A stretch of DNA of 39,067 nt from Lentimicrobium sp. (GTDB taxonomy: Bacteria > Bacteroidota > Bacteroidia > Bacteroidales > Lentimicrobiaceae): assembly GCA_024709105.1 (NCBI GenBank), contig JANJXJ010000059.1:1-39067 (forward strand). The letters are read 5' to 3'. Of this stretch, positions 15,340-24,531 are shown in pieces; the first letter of the stretch is position 1; every line of letters begins with the position of its first letter. A program made the position numbers and the translations under genes. The notes under the pieces are model-generated. The model was not told where the DNA came from. It ran no database searches and was given only the letters and a program-made list of their open reading frames with translations.

Positions 15340-15936
15340 TTAAAATATTTTGGATGACTGCCCAAATTTACCGCTAAAAACCGAATCGGCAGCTTTTCTT
15401 CTTTCGCGGGCAGAAACTTCCATTTTTTCAAGGTTTGGATGTAATTCCGATGCTCTTCCCTTATAACCCACTGCCACAACAGTTAATGCTTTATAATCCT
15501 CAGGAATATCAAACAATTCACTGATAAGTTTTGTGTTGAATCCGCCCATCTGATGCACATACAGGCCCGATGCCATCGCCTGAACCGAAAGCAATGCCAC
15601 TGCCTGTCCGACATCGTACATAGCACTTACATTCGCTTCTCCTTTGTGGTTGGTCAGTTTGGCAACCGAAACAAACAGCAGCGGTGCGGTTTTTGCCCAA
15701 AGCTGATTAAATTCAACGAGTGTGCTGAAAATATTATCGTAGGTATCATCTCCTTTAAAACCGGCAATAAAATACCAGGGCTGAAGGTTGGAAGCTGAGG
15801 GCGACCACCTGGCAGCCTCGAATAATCCTCTCACCAGCTCAGGTTCAATAAATTTATTCTCAAAAGCACGTGGTGACCAGCGGTTCTTTAAAAGTTCGTG
15901 AATCGGGTAATCGTTGTTTGCAATCTTTATGTCCAT
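15340..15936 (-). CDS. Nitroreductase-family flavoprotein
   Basis: The start at 15936 (MDIKIANNDYPIHELL) is typical; the upstream in-frame ATG at 15963 adds nine atypical residues. The 198-residue protein shows the FMN-binding landmarks of the family: KNRWSPRAFENKFIE near the N-terminus (the Arg-x-Ser-x-Arg phosphate contact), LFEAARWSPSASNLQPWYFI, GQAVALLSVQAMASGLYVHQMGGF and the ALTVVAVGYKG end. These enzymes use NAD(P)H to reduce nitro compounds, quinones or similar oxidants in the cytosol. It is 57 nt after the kinase gene and may extend the two-component operon. Confidence 0.9.
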   Translation of the reverse strand: MDIKIANNDYPIHELLKNRWSPRAFENKFIEPELVRGLFEAARWSPSASNLQPWYFIAGFKGDDTYDNIFSTLVEFNQLWAKTAPLLFVSVAKLTNHKGEANVSAMYDVGQAVALLSVQAMASGLYVHQMGGFNTKLISELFDIPEDYKALTVVAVGYKGRASELHPNLEKMEVSARERRKAADSVFSGKFGQSSKIF

Positions 15937-15993
15937 GATTTGTATTTTTTCTATGCTAAACAATCCATTTTTGAAGTGGTTTGTGCATTTATG

Positions 15994-17349
15994 TTAAAAA
16001 GTAAGCGTAAACACACTGCCTTCGCCGGGAACTGATTTTACTGTAATGGTTCCTTTGTGCAAGTGCATAATTTGCCGCGACAGGCTCAGTCCTATGCCGG
16101 AGCCATCTTTTTTGGAGGTAAAAAATGGCATAAAAATTTTGTCGAGGATATCGGGTTTTATTCCATAACCATTGTCGGCAAATTCAATACTCACCCTGCC
16201 GTTGCTGTTGGGCGAGGCAGTAAGTGTTATGATTGGGTTTTCATTTTCCTGTACTGCATGTATGGCATTGAGCAGCAAATTGATAAAAACCTGCTCAATC
16301 AGGTCGGGATCAGCGGTGATCATCAAGTCTTCGGGGAAAACCCTGGGCTGACAAACAATGGAATATTTTTCCATTTTGGGTTTAAGCAGAATATGAACCC
16401 TTTCGAACAGTTCTTTCACCGCAAAATACCTGAAATTGGGTCGGGGAATGCGGGTAAGGTTGCGGTAGGTTTCAACAAAATTAAGCAAACCCTGGCTTCG
16501 GGTTTGAATGGTGGTAAGGGCTTGCTCAATGCTGTCAATGTCATCATCGTCAAGTTGTTTAAGGTTGAGGTTTTCTTCCTCTTCATCGAGCAGCATTTCG
16601 CGCACTGTAGAAGCCAGCGACGAAATCGGGGTAATGGAATTCATGATTTCATGAGTAAGCACCCTGATGAGTTTTTGCCATGAATCTATTTCTTTTTCCT
16701 CCAGCTCGGCGCTGATGTTCTGCAGCGAAACCAGCAGAAACTCCTCGCCCCTCATCCTGAACTCAGTGGCATATACCGACAACTGAAGCAGCTCATTGTC
16801 AACCACAATCTTGATCAACTGCTTGTCGCCGGCCCGCATTTTGAGCAACGCATCGGGCAGCGATGCTTTTACATTTGCCAGGTCGTTGATGTGTTTCAGA
16901 TTATTTACCCGCAGCAGCCGCTTGATGGCATTGTTAAAAATATCCACTTTGCCGTCTTTTCTGAAGGCAATGATTCCGATACTTACATGCTGAACAACCG
17001 TGAGCAGATAGTTGTAGTGCTCTTCCTTTTCTGCCCTGTTTTTTCTGAACTCCCTGATTACCTCATTAAAAGCGCGGTTGAGCCCTTCAAAACTTCTGCC
17101 CAGGTCCTTATCATAAAATGAGGTGCTGAAGTCGGAATGTCTTACACTTTCGAGGAACTGAGTAAGTTTACGGTTGGTACGCTCAGTGTAATGAATGAGC
17201 GCGGCTACCTGAATGATGGCCAGCACCCCGGCAATGAGTGCTGTAACCCATTGATGCTCATTGCGGAGCATGAAAACAAAAAAGAAAAGGTTGGCAGTGA
17301 TAAGGATTACCCTGAGGACAATCCAGATCCGGTACTTTTTAAAGACCAT
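15994..17349 (-). CDS. Membrane sensor histidine kinase
   Basis: This 451-residue kinase has two N-terminal hydrophobic helices (about 9-28 and 35-52) with only a few residues between, so it senses no large periplasmic ligand. A HAMP-like/helical linker (60-110) and a PAS-like domain (115-215: VSIGIIAFRKDGKVDIFNNA) follow. Then comes HisKA with phospho-His233 in RVLTHEIMNSITP, and the ATPase domain with NLLLNAIHAV, FADNGYGI and GSGIGLSLSRQIM. It belongs to the NtrY-like group of Bacteroidota. Its start overlaps the end of the regulator gene by 11 nt, indicating translational coupling. Confidence 0.93.
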   Translation of the reverse strand: MVFKKYRIWIVLRVILITANLFFFVFMLRNEHQWVTALIAGVLAIIQVAALIHYTERTNRKLTQFLESVRHSDFSTSFYDKDLGRSFEGLNRAFNEVIREFRKNRAEKEEHYNYLLTVVQHVSIGIIAFRKDGKVDIFNNAIKRLLRVNNLKHINDLANVKASLPDALLKMRAGDKQLIKIVVDNELLQLSVYATEFRMRGEEFLLVSLQNISAELEEKEIDSWQKLIRVLTHEIMNSITPISSLASTVREMLLDEEEENLNLKQLDDDDIDSIEQALTTIQTRSQGLLNFVETYRNLTRIPRPNFRYFAVKELFERVHILLKPKMEKYSIVCQPRVFPEDLMITADPDLIEQVFINLLLNAIHAVQENENPIITLTASPNSNGRVSIEFADNGYGIKPDILDKIFMPFFTSKKDGSGIGLSLSRQIMHLHKGTITVKSVPGEGSVFTLTF

Positions 17350-18718
17350 GTTTTTCTATCCTTCTGTACAACGATGCACGGGTAAGACCCAGCTCCTTTG
17401 CGGCTTTGCTTATGTTTCCGCCGTGCTTGTCAATCACTTTGCGGATGAGTAATTTTTCGCGTTCCTCGAGGTTGGTGATGTCGTCGGAATCATCAAACAT
17501 AGTACTTTCGTCCATCTGCGACAGGAAAAAGTCCTGAGGCTGCAGAATGTTGCTTTCACTCATAATTACAGCCCGTTCCACCGCATGTTGCAATTCCCTG
17601 ATGTTGCCGGGCCAGGTGTGTTTTTCAAGCCTTCGGATGGTGGTTGGATTTACCCGCTTGAGCGGCATTTTGTACTTTTTGCAGTAAATCTCCAGGAAAT
17701 GCTCCACCAGCTCCTGTATGTCTTCGAGGCGGTCGCGCAAAGGAGGCAAAAGAATTTCAACGGTATTGATGCGGTACAGTAAGTCCTGCCTGAACTTACT
17801 TTCATTCACCATTTGATACAAAGGCATATTGGTTGCACAAATCAACCTGACATCAATGGGAATTTCGCGGTTGGTGCCAAGGCGCACTACTTTTCTGTTC
17901 TGCAGCACACTCAGCAATTTCGATTGCAGATTAAACGACAGATTTCCGATTTCATCGAGGAAAATGGTGCCTTTGCTGGCAGCTTCAAAACGGCCGGCTC
18001 TGTCTTCCTTGGCATCGGTAAAAGCGCCTTTTTTAAATCCGAACAGTTCGCTTTCAAACAGGGTTTCGCTTATTGCACCCAGGTCTACACTGATAAATAC
18101 CTCGTTGCGCCTGGCCGATGCCCGGTGAATGGCCCTGGCAATAAGTTCCTTGCCGGTTCCGTTTTCGCCCAATATAAGTACATTGGCTTCGGTTCTGGCA
18201 ACTTTTTCGACCGTGGCCATTACTTTTTTCATGGCTGGCGATTGCCCGATCAGGCTGCCATAGGCCTGATCCTGGCTCGCAATGAGTATCTTTTGCTTGC
18301 TCCTTAAATCCTCAATTTCCTCTTTATTGTGCCTTACTTTTAAATTGGCTGTAATGGTGGCCAGTAGTTTTTTGTTGTCCCAGGGTTTAAGAATAAAATT
18401 GGTAGCCCCTTCCTTGATCCCCTGCACTGCAAGTTCAATATCGCCATAGCCGGTTATAAAAATTACCACCGCCAGCGGATCAATTTCAATGATCTTGTTC
18501 AGCCAGTGAAACCCTTCTTTGCCTGAAGTGGCATCTCTCGAAAAGTTCATGTCCAGTAATATCAGGTCATAACTTTCACTTTTCAGCAATGCCGGGATGT
18601 TCTCGGGGTTTTTCTCGGTGTGCACTATACTGAAATGCTGTTTCAGAAACAGTTTGGCAGCCAGCAGCACATCCTGATCATCGTCAACAATCAGAATTTT
18701 GGCATCTATCTTACTCAT
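17339..18718 (-). CDS. Sigma-54-dependent response regulator (NtrC/AtoC type)
   Basis: The product is 459 residues. The receiver domain (1-125) has the acidic patch DDDQD, the phospho-acceptor Asp56 in LLDMNFS, and the Lys111 motif KPWD. The AAA+ domain (about 155-395) has GENGTGKE (184-191), LDEIGNL and the sigma-54 loop reading GAFTDA (231-236) instead of GAFTGA. The C-terminal Fis-type HTH (about 425-459) is KHGGNISKAAKELGLTRASLYRR. Such proteins activate sigma-54 promoters from enhancer sites. Candidate sites lie in the divergent gap (18751-18816), and a sigma-54-like promoter faces the efflux operon. Confidence 0.94.
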   Translation of the reverse strand: MSKIDAKILIVDDDQDVLLAAKLFLKQHFSIVHTEKNPENIPALLKSESYDLILLDMNFSRDATSGKEGFHWLNKIIEIDPLAVVIFITGYGDIELAVQGIKEGATNFILKPWDNKKLLATITANLKVRHNKEEIEDLRSKQKILIASQDQAYGSLIGQSPAMKKVMATVEKVARTEANVLILGENGTGKELIARAIHRASARRNEVFISVDLGAISETLFESELFGFKKGAFTDAKEDRAGRFEAASKGTIFLDEIGNLSFNLQSKLLSVLQNRKVVRLGTNREIPIDVRLICATNMPLYQMVNESKFRQDLLYRINTVEILLPPLRDRLEDIQELVEHFLEIYCKKYKMPLKRVNPTTIRRLEKHTWPGNIRELQHAVERAVIMSESNILQPQDFFLSQMDESTMFDDSDDITNLEEREKLLIRKVIDKHGGNISKAAKELGLTRASLYRRIEKHGL

Positions 18719-18750
18719 GAATCTCTTTTTTGTGGTTCTTTGTAAACATG

Positions 18751-18816
18751 GAACCGTTCTTACATTTGGCTAAGTTAGATAAAATGTTCGGAAACGAACA
18801 ACTTAAAGAACGGGTT
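18751..18816. promoter_or_regulatory. Nested dyads, candidate enhancer for the sigma-54 regulator
   Basis: The outer arms GAACCGTTCTT (18751-18761) and AAGAACGGGTT (18806-18816) surround a perfect inner dyad GTTCGGAAACGAAC (18786-18799). They lie between the regulator gene and the candidate sigma-54 promoter, about 95 bp upstream of its -24 element. This is a normal enhancer distance. Confidence 0.5.
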
Positions 18817-18885
18817 TGAACATCATAAAATTGTTAAAAATTTCTAAAAAATCCTAAGTAATTGATATTTAATGCCTAATGAGAG

Positions 18886-18901
18886 TGGCACAGTATTAGT
18901 T
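18886..18901 (+). promoter_or_regulatory. Candidate sigma-54 (-24/-12) promoter
   Basis: TGGCACAGTATTAGTT has a perfect -24 TGGCAC and, at the right distance, TAGTT in place of TTGCW. The -12 position reads GT rather than GC, so it is an imperfect match. It reads toward the efflux operon, whose first ATG is 30 nt downstream. Confidence 0.45.
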
Positions 18902-18929
18902 ATAAGGGTTAAACCTAAAGTTGATTTAT

Positions 18930-19391
18930 ATGACAATCAATGAAATGAAACCCATACCGGGTGTTGATCAGATTTTGAAGAACAGCATTGCTCTCTCAAA
19001 ATTTAATTTGCTGCTCGATGAGCTGCGAAAAAGGGACCTGCCGGATGCCGTTGCATTGCAAATCAACAGTATTATTGCCATTGCTGAACAATTACATGGC
19101 AATGACCCCCGCTTCCGCAGCCGGCTGGGTAAGCTTAAAAACCAGATAATCAGGTTGCTTGAGAAGGAACTAAAGATTGTACCCCGTAACTACTATCGCA
19201 CACTCTGGATGGCAGTGGGCATAGGTGCTTTTGGATTGCCCCTGGGTGTTGCACTGGGGGCCAGCTTCGGAAACATGGGCTTTATCGGAATGGGGCTGCC
19301 TTTTGGCATTGCCATTGGCCTGGCATTGGGAACCGGTATGGACAAAAAAGCATTTGAGGAAGGCAGACAGCTGAATGTTGATCTGACCTGA
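18930..19391 (+). CDS. Small membrane protein leading the efflux operon
   Basis: The ATG at 18930 (MTINEMKPIPGVDQIL) is preferred to the TTG at 18921; 153 residues. The first 90 are helical and charged (NLLLDELRKRDLPDAVALQI, ARG/LYS-rich LGKLKNQIIRLLEKELKIV). Two hydrophobic, Gly-rich helices follow (about 98-117 and 122-142) with repeated small-residue motifs (GVALGASFGN, GIAIGLALGTG), resembling a tight helical hairpin. The family is not recognised. It is the first gene downstream of the candidate sigma-54 promoter and lies 82 nt before the adaptor, so it probably belongs to the same regulon. Confidence 0.8.
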   Translation: MTINEMKPIPGVDQILKNSIALSKFNLLLDELRKRDLPDAVALQINSIIAIAEQLHGNDPRFRSRLGKLKNQIIRLLEKELKIVPRNYYRTLWMAVGIGAFGLPLGVALGASFGNMGFIGMGLPFGIAIGLALGTGMDKKAFEEGRQLNVDLT

Positions 19392-19473
19392 AACAGAAAT
19401 ACAAAAATAATTCAGTTGCCGGTTGCAAGTGCAAAATGCCGGCCAAATACAGATCCATTAAAACACTAACTCA

Positions 19474-20727
19474 ATGGACAGAATAATTGAAAAGAAAAAG
19501 TGGACGAAGGGCAGGATAGCAGCCATAGCAGCTGCCGTGCTTGTTTTATTCCTTGTAGTGTGGATGTTGTTTATCAGAGATAACCGGAGCCGGCTGTATG
19601 TTGACTACAATCAGCTTAGTATTGCAGTTGTTGAAAAGGGAAAGTTTCAGGAGTTTATTCCTGTGGATGGAATCGTATTTCCGCGTACAACCATTTTTAT
19701 TGATGCGGTGCAGGGTGGAATTGTTGAAGAGGTTTTTGTTGAGGACGGAGCCATGTTAAAAAAGGGAGATCCTATTCTTAAACTTGCCAATGCAAACATG
19801 GAACTAAGTTATATGGATCAGGAAACCCGTATGTATGATGCTATCAACAACCTGGCAAACACACGCATAAGCCTTGAGCAACTCAGGTATACCCGTCAAA
19901 AGGAAATTACACAGCTCACTTATGAAATTGACAGACTAAAGACCGATTTCAGGCGAAAAGAGCAATTTTTTAAGGACAAGCTCATTTCTGAAAAAGAATA
20001 TGAAGATGCCCTGCGCGATTACAATTACTCCCTTAAACAGCTTGAAATAACTCTGAACCTGAGGAAACTTGATTCCATTTCAGGGGTTTCGCAAAGCAAT
20101 CAGATTGCCAGTTCCATGCAAAGGATGAACAACAACCTGGCTCTGCTGCAGAGAAACATGGACAATATGACCATAAAATCTCCGGTGGATGGAAAACTTT
20201 CTTCTTTTCTGGTTGAGATAGGTCAAACCAAAACTGCCGGTGAGCAGCTCGGACAGATTGATATGATGGATGGCATTAAACTGCGTGCAAACATTGATGA
20301 AAGATATATTTCCAGGGTTTTTACCGGACAGGAAGCTGAATGTGAAATATCAGGAAAAACATATAGTCTGGAAATCAGTAAAATATACACCAATGTTACC
20401 AATGGGTCATTTCAGGTTGACCTGCTGTTTAAGGCAGAAGAACCAGAGGGTGTTAAACGCGGGCAGACCATTCAGTTAAAAGTTAAATTTTCGGGCGCAA
20501 CCGATGCTTTGATTGTTCGCAGAGGTGGTTTCTTCCAGGAAACAGGTGGAAACTGGATTTATGTGCTTGATAAAGAAGAGTCCTCGGCAGTAAAACGCGC
20601 TATAAAGATTGGCCGTCAGAACACCACCCATTACGAATTGCTCGAAGGACTTGAAGAGGGAGATAAGGTTATTATTTCTTCCTACGATAATTTTAATTCG
20701 CGTGAAAAACTCATTTTCAGAAAATAG
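19474..20727 (+). CDS. Periplasmic adaptor (MacA/HlyD type)
   Basis: This 417-residue membrane fusion protein has a basic N-terminus and one TM helix (about 15-33), then a lipoyl/barrel-sandwich half (GIVFPRTTIFIDAVQGGIVEEVFVEDGAMLKKGDPIL). A long coiled-coil hairpin (about 110-235: EQTR-type heptads, RLKTDFRRKEQFFKDKLISEKEY) leads to the second lipoyl half (MTIKSPVDGKLSS) and a beta-barrel and membrane-proximal domain (GDKVIISSYDNFN). It links an inner-membrane ABC transporter to an outer-membrane exit. The ATPase follows after 33 nt and the permease after that, so the three form one efflux or lipoprotein-type export system. No TolC-like partner is in the window. Confidence 0.92.
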   Translation: MDRIIEKKKWTKGRIAAIAAAVLVLFLVVWMLFIRDNRSRLYVDYNQLSIAVVEKGKFQEFIPVDGIVFPRTTIFIDAVQGGIVEEVFVEDGAMLKKGDPILKLANANMELSYMDQETRMYDAINNLANTRISLEQLRYTRQKEITQLTYEIDRLKTDFRRKEQFFKDKLISEKEYEDALRDYNYSLKQLEITLNLRKLDSISGVSQSNQIASSMQRMNNNLALLQRNMDNMTIKSPVDGKLSSFLVEIGQTKTAGEQLGQIDMMDGIKLRANIDERYISRVFTGQEAECEISGKTYSLEISKIYTNVTNGSFQVDLLFKAEEPEGVKRGQTIQLKVKFSGATDALIVRRGGFFQETGGNWIYVLDKEESSAVKRAIKIGRQNTTHYELLEGLEEGDKVIISSYDNFNSREKLIFRK

Positions 20728-20760
20728 TCAAAAATCAAGAACCCTAAAACTTTTGCTGCC

Positions 20761-21462
20761 ATGATAAAAGCTGTTAACCTGACTAAAATTTTCAGAACCG
20801 ACGAAGTTGAAACTACTGCGCTCAATAAAGTTTCGTTTGAAATAAACAAAGGCGAGTTTGTGGCCATAATGGGCCCCTCGGGATGCGGAAAATCCACATT
20901 GCTGAATATACTTGGCCTGCTTGATAATCCATCGGACGGAGAATATTTTTTCCTCGGAAATGAAGTCTCCGGGTTTTCCGAAAAGCAGAGAGCCAATACC
21001 CGCAAACACAACATTGGCTTTGTTTTTCAGAATTTTAACCTGATTGACGAGCTGAATGTTTACGAAAACGTTGAGCTTCCGCTTATCTATCTGGGATTGA
21101 GCAATGCTGAAAGAAAACGCCGGGTAGAGTCGGCTTTGGAGCAAATGCAGATCATGCACCGCCGCAAACACTTTCCGCTTCAGCTTTCGGGTGGTCAGCA
21201 GCAGCGCGTTGCAGTTGCAAGGGCTGTTGTAGCCAACCCCCATCTGATTCTTGCCGACGAACCTACCGGAAATCTCGACTCAGCACATGGTGAGGAAGTT
21301 ATGAATTTGCTTGCATCATTAAATCAGGCTGGTACAACCATTATTATGGTAACTCACTCCCAGCGCGATGCCGAGTATGCCCAGAGAATTATCCGCCTTT
21401 TCGACGGACAAATCATCAACGAAAACATAAGAGCAGGAAGTGTTTCTGCCAATAACTTGTAA
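20761..21462 (+). CDS. ABC transporter ATP-binding protein (MacB/LolD type)
   Basis: This 233-residue ATPase is complete: Walker A GPSGCGKS (38-45), Q-loop VFQNFNLI, signature LSGGQQQRVAVARA, Walker B LILADEPTGNLD with the catalytic Glu, and the H-loop VTHSQRDAEYA. A D-loop Asp follows TGNLD. The family drives substrate release or mechanotransmission for FtsX-type permeases. It partners the permease 43 nt downstream and the adaptor upstream. Confidence 0.95.
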   Translation: MIKAVNLTKIFRTDEVETTALNKVSFEINKGEFVAIMGPSGCGKSTLLNILGLLDNPSDGEYFFLGNEVSGFSEKQRANTRKHNIGFVFQNFNLIDELNVYENVELPLIYLGLSNAERKRRVESALEQMQIMHRRKHFPLQLSGGQQQRVAVARAVVANPHLILADEPTGNLDSAHGEEVMNLLASLNQAGTTIIMVTHSQRDAEYAQRIIRLFDGQIINENIRAGSVSANNL

Positions 21463-21505
21463 TTGCCTGTATTACTGTTGTTTTGATGACTAATCTGCTG
21501 AAATC

Positions 21506-23914
21506 ATGTTTGTCAATTACCTGAAAATTGCCTTCCGCAGTCTTATGCGCCAAAAGTTTTATACCCTCATCAATCTGATTGGGCTCTCTTTTGGTATTGC
21601 GGCCTTCGTTCTTATTCTGCTGCATGTGCAGCATGAACTCAGTTTCGACAAACATTTAAGCAAAATTGACCGCTTGTTCAGGGTGGTTGAAATACAGAAT
21701 GAACCCGGAGTAGGCGAGCAGCATGTTGCCATTACCATGGGGCCACTGGCTGAGGCCATGAAGCAGGATTTTCCGCAGGTAGTGAATGCGGTGAGGCTCA
21801 TGGGAGGTTTTAACTTCTCGGTGGTGAGCTATGGCGATAAGTATTTTAATGAGCCGAATTTTCAATATGCCGATCCTTCGGTAATTGATATGTTCGACAT
21901 CGAATTCCTTTATGGCGATGGCGAAACAGCTTTGTCAGATATCAAAACTGTAGTCCTTTCTAAAAAAGTTGCTGAAAAATACTTCGGTGATGCATCGCAG
22001 GCACTTGGCAAAATGCTTATGTTCGACAAGGTTAGCTACCGGGTTTCAGCTGTAATGAAAGATCAGCCCGAAACCTCGCATTTTTTCTTCGACATGTTGT
22101 CACCCATTGCCACTGCTGAGGCACTTCCCGAATTTGAGTGGATGAAACGCTGGGGAAACAACTCTTTGGTTACCTATGTTGAACTCGACAGTCCCGATTC
22201 TGAGTCTGCAGTAAATGAAGGCTTTAAAGCGTTTCTCGACCGGCATGTATTCATCGAGAAAGACAGCTGGCAATACCTTGAAATGTACCTTCAGCCTGTT
22301 AAAGAAGTTTATCTGAAGTCGGGGCACATTAAGTTTCAGAGTATGTCGGCCATGGGCGATGCGCGTATGGTTACCATTTTTATTGTTGTTTCTCTGTTAA
22401 TTCTTTTGATTGCCTGTGTCAATTTTATCAATATTGCCATTGCCAGATCTGTAAAGCGATCGCGCGAAGTGGGTATGCGCAAGGTACTCGGCGCAGGCCG
22501 GGGCAGCCTGATTACACAGTTTATCAGCGAATCGGCCATCATCACTCTCATCTCGCTGTTTCTGGCCTTAGGAATTGTTGAACTGGTGCTGCCTGAGCTT
22601 AATAAATTGTTAGGCACTTCATTTAGTATTGATTTTACTGGTAATCCGGTTTTTAACATCGGATTGTTACTGATCTTCATCTTTATCAGCCTTACTTCAG
22701 GCTATTATCCGGCTTTTTATTTGTCAAGGCTTCAGCCTGTTGCCGTTTTAAAAGGGGTTTCAACCTACAGGGGGAAACGCGGTGGATTACTCAGCAAGGT
22801 ACTTGTAGTTTTTCAGTTTGTCATCTCTATTGGCCTGATTATGGCCGTTTATGTAATTCATAATCAGGTTTCCTTTGTCAGGAATAAGGATATTGGAATT
22901 AATTATCAGAATGTTCTTTATGTAGGGTTTGGCGACAAAGGCTACGAAAAACTTCAGGTGGTAAAATCGGAGTTAATGCAGAATCCTGATATCAGAAAGG
23001 TGGCCGGCTGTTCATTCCTGAATGGTGTTGCCGGTAGCCAGGGCCCGGTATTTTTTAATGACTCGGCAAAATCAAAGCTTTATGTAAGGTTCGGCTTTGT
23101 GGATGAAGACTTTTTTGATGCCATGGGAATAAAACTGGCAGATGGCCGCAACTTTGACGGCTCACACACGGGCGACATCAACCGCGCTTTGGTTGTGAAT
23201 GAGGCTACGCTTCGGGCCATGGGCTGGGACAATGCCTTGCAACAATCAATCATGTATCCGCAGGCTTCCGACTCATCGGGCAAAGCCGAAATAGTTGGAG
23301 TTATCAAAGACTACCATTATTATTCTCTGCGCAGCCAGATCGAACCTGCTGTGTGGGGCTGGCAGCCGGAAAGTTTCAGGGGTGTTGTCATCAACTTCAG
23401 GCAAGGTGCTGATATCACTGCAATTAAAGCATTTATCGAACAAAAATGGAAGGATATTTTCCCCGGAATTCCTGTGCAAATTACAGATGCTGCGGGGTTT
23501 AATGCCAGAAGCTATAAAAAGGATCAGGACTCCTTTACTTTGTTTATTTACTTTACTCTCATCTCAATATTGCTTTCGTGCCTGGGATTGTTCGGACTCA
23601 TTTCGCTGGTACTCGAACAAAAAACACGAAATATTGGCATTAGAAAAGTGCTGGGTGGCGAAGTCTGGCAAATTACTATAATGCTTATTAAGGAATATCT
23701 TTTGCTGGTGCTTGTCGCAGGAATCATTGCTTTGCCTCTGGGTTATTATCTGCTCGGTATTCAGCTTGATGCTTTTGCATATCATATCACCATTGGTTTT
23801 CATCACTTGCTTATTCCTGTGCTTGCCGCTTTGATTATTGCTTTCTCAACGGTGGTATTCAGAGCCAGAAAAGCGGCCAACTCCAATCCTGTTGATGCAT
23901 TGAAGTATGAGTAG
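21506..23914 (+). CDS. ABC transporter permease, double FtsX (MacB-like)
   Basis: This 802-residue permease has a short cytosolic N-terminus (MFVNYLKIAFRSLMRQKFY), a first TM helix (about 21-42), a large periplasmic domain (about 45-280), and a first FtsX bundle of three helices (about 285-430) with the SREVGMRKVLGAG motif. A fourth membrane helix (about 437-458) and a second periplasmic region follow (about 460-670). The second FtsX bundle holds the parallel motif TRNIGIRKVLGGE and the end motif NSNPVDALKYE. This double layout is typical of Bacteroidota macrolide/lipid export permeases. A terminator-like stem follows at 23993. Confidence 0.93.
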   Translation: MFVNYLKIAFRSLMRQKFYTLINLIGLSFGIAAFVLILLHVQHELSFDKHLSKIDRLFRVVEIQNEPGVGEQHVAITMGPLAEAMKQDFPQVVNAVRLMGGFNFSVVSYGDKYFNEPNFQYADPSVIDMFDIEFLYGDGETALSDIKTVVLSKKVAEKYFGDASQALGKMLMFDKVSYRVSAVMKDQPETSHFFFDMLSPIATAEALPEFEWMKRWGNNSLVTYVELDSPDSESAVNEGFKAFLDRHVFIEKDSWQYLEMYLQPVKEVYLKSGHIKFQSMSAMGDARMVTIFIVVSLLILLIACVNFINIAIARSVKRSREVGMRKVLGAGRGSLITQFISESAIITLISLFLALGIVELVLPELNKLLGTSFSIDFTGNPVFNIGLLLIFIFISLTSGYYPAFYLSRLQPVAVLKGVSTYRGKRGGLLSKVLVVFQFVISIGLIMAVYVIHNQVSFVRNKDIGINYQNVLYVGFGDKGYEKLQVVKSELMQNPDIRKVAGCSFLNGVAGSQGPVFFNDSAKSKLYVRFGFVDEDFFDAMGIKLADGRNFDGSHTGDINRALVVNEATLRAMGWDNALQQSIMYPQASDSSGKAEIVGVIKDYHYYSLRSQIEPAVWGWQPESFRGVVINFRQGADITAIKAFIEQKWKDIFPGIPVQITDAAGFNARSYKKDQDSFTLFIYFTLISILLSCLGLFGLISLVLEQKTRNIGIRKVLGGEVWQITIMLIKEYLLLVLVAGIIALPLGYYLLGIQLDAFAYHITIGFHHLLIPVLAALIIAFSTVVFRARKAANSNPVDALKYE

Positions 23915-23992
23915 TGAACAGGAACAAGTAATGCTCTCATACTTTTCTATTTCAGGATAAGGTCAATTGTTCAGGATTTACATTCTCACTTT

Positions 23993-24029
23993 AAGCCTCA
24001 GTATTGAATACTTCAATACCGGGGCTTTT
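23993..24029 (+). terminator. Terminator of the efflux operon
   Basis: AAGCCTCAGTATTG (23993-24006) and CAATACCGGGGCTT (24014-24027) pair with two mismatches around AATACTT, followed by TTAAATTTG. Confidence 0.7.
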
Positions 24030-24531
24030 AAATTTGTCGGAGTTTACACCTTCTGACAAAGATTGTTCATCTGTATTCCCCACGATTCCTTGATTGCCAA
24101 CTGATAAAAAATCGAGCTGGTGAGGTTTTGCAGATGTTTTAATGCAATCGTTTGCGAAACTCCCGGTTAGCCAATTCTTATTGAATGATTGTGTTTCAAA
24201 TTGCTATAATTTTTTAAGAAATCACATTCAAACGACGATAAAAATCATTAAATTTTTCAATCCGCGTTGCCCGGATTTATTTTTTATCCTCGATTTATCA
24301 CCTTCAAACATCAAAATTATCAACAGCCAAATTTATGTCAGATTATATAAACAACAGTATATCAGCAGTTAATATGTTTTGGCTAATGTTTTTTCAGTAT
24401 AATCCAGGATGGCTGAGATTGGTTTAAAGAGGAAATCCGGGTCGTTTAAATTTAATATTGGCAGCATTACAAATAAAGTATAAATTATATTAATTTTGCG
24501 TTTCGTTTCACCTAAATACATCAGAAAAGCA
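24030..24531. other. Intergenic region before the decarboxylase
   Basis: About 500 bp of AT-rich sequence; a 76-codon open frame at 24142-24372 has no ribosome site or family character and is not called. A TAATTTTG promoter element at 24491-24498 faces the decarboxylase gene, 34 nt before its ATG. Confidence 0.5.
24491..24498 (+). promoter_or_regulatory. Putative promoter -7 element (TAATTTTG)
   Basis: TAATTTTG fits TAnnTTTG. No clean TTG at -33. Its position suits transcription of the decarboxylase-agmatinase pair. Confidence 0.45.

Noticed and set aside
24142-24372. A 76-codon open frame between the efflux operon and the decarboxylase.
   Set aside because: No ribosome site, no family character and unusual composition (Phe/Ile/Ser-rich); it looks like chance in AT-rich intergenic DNA.
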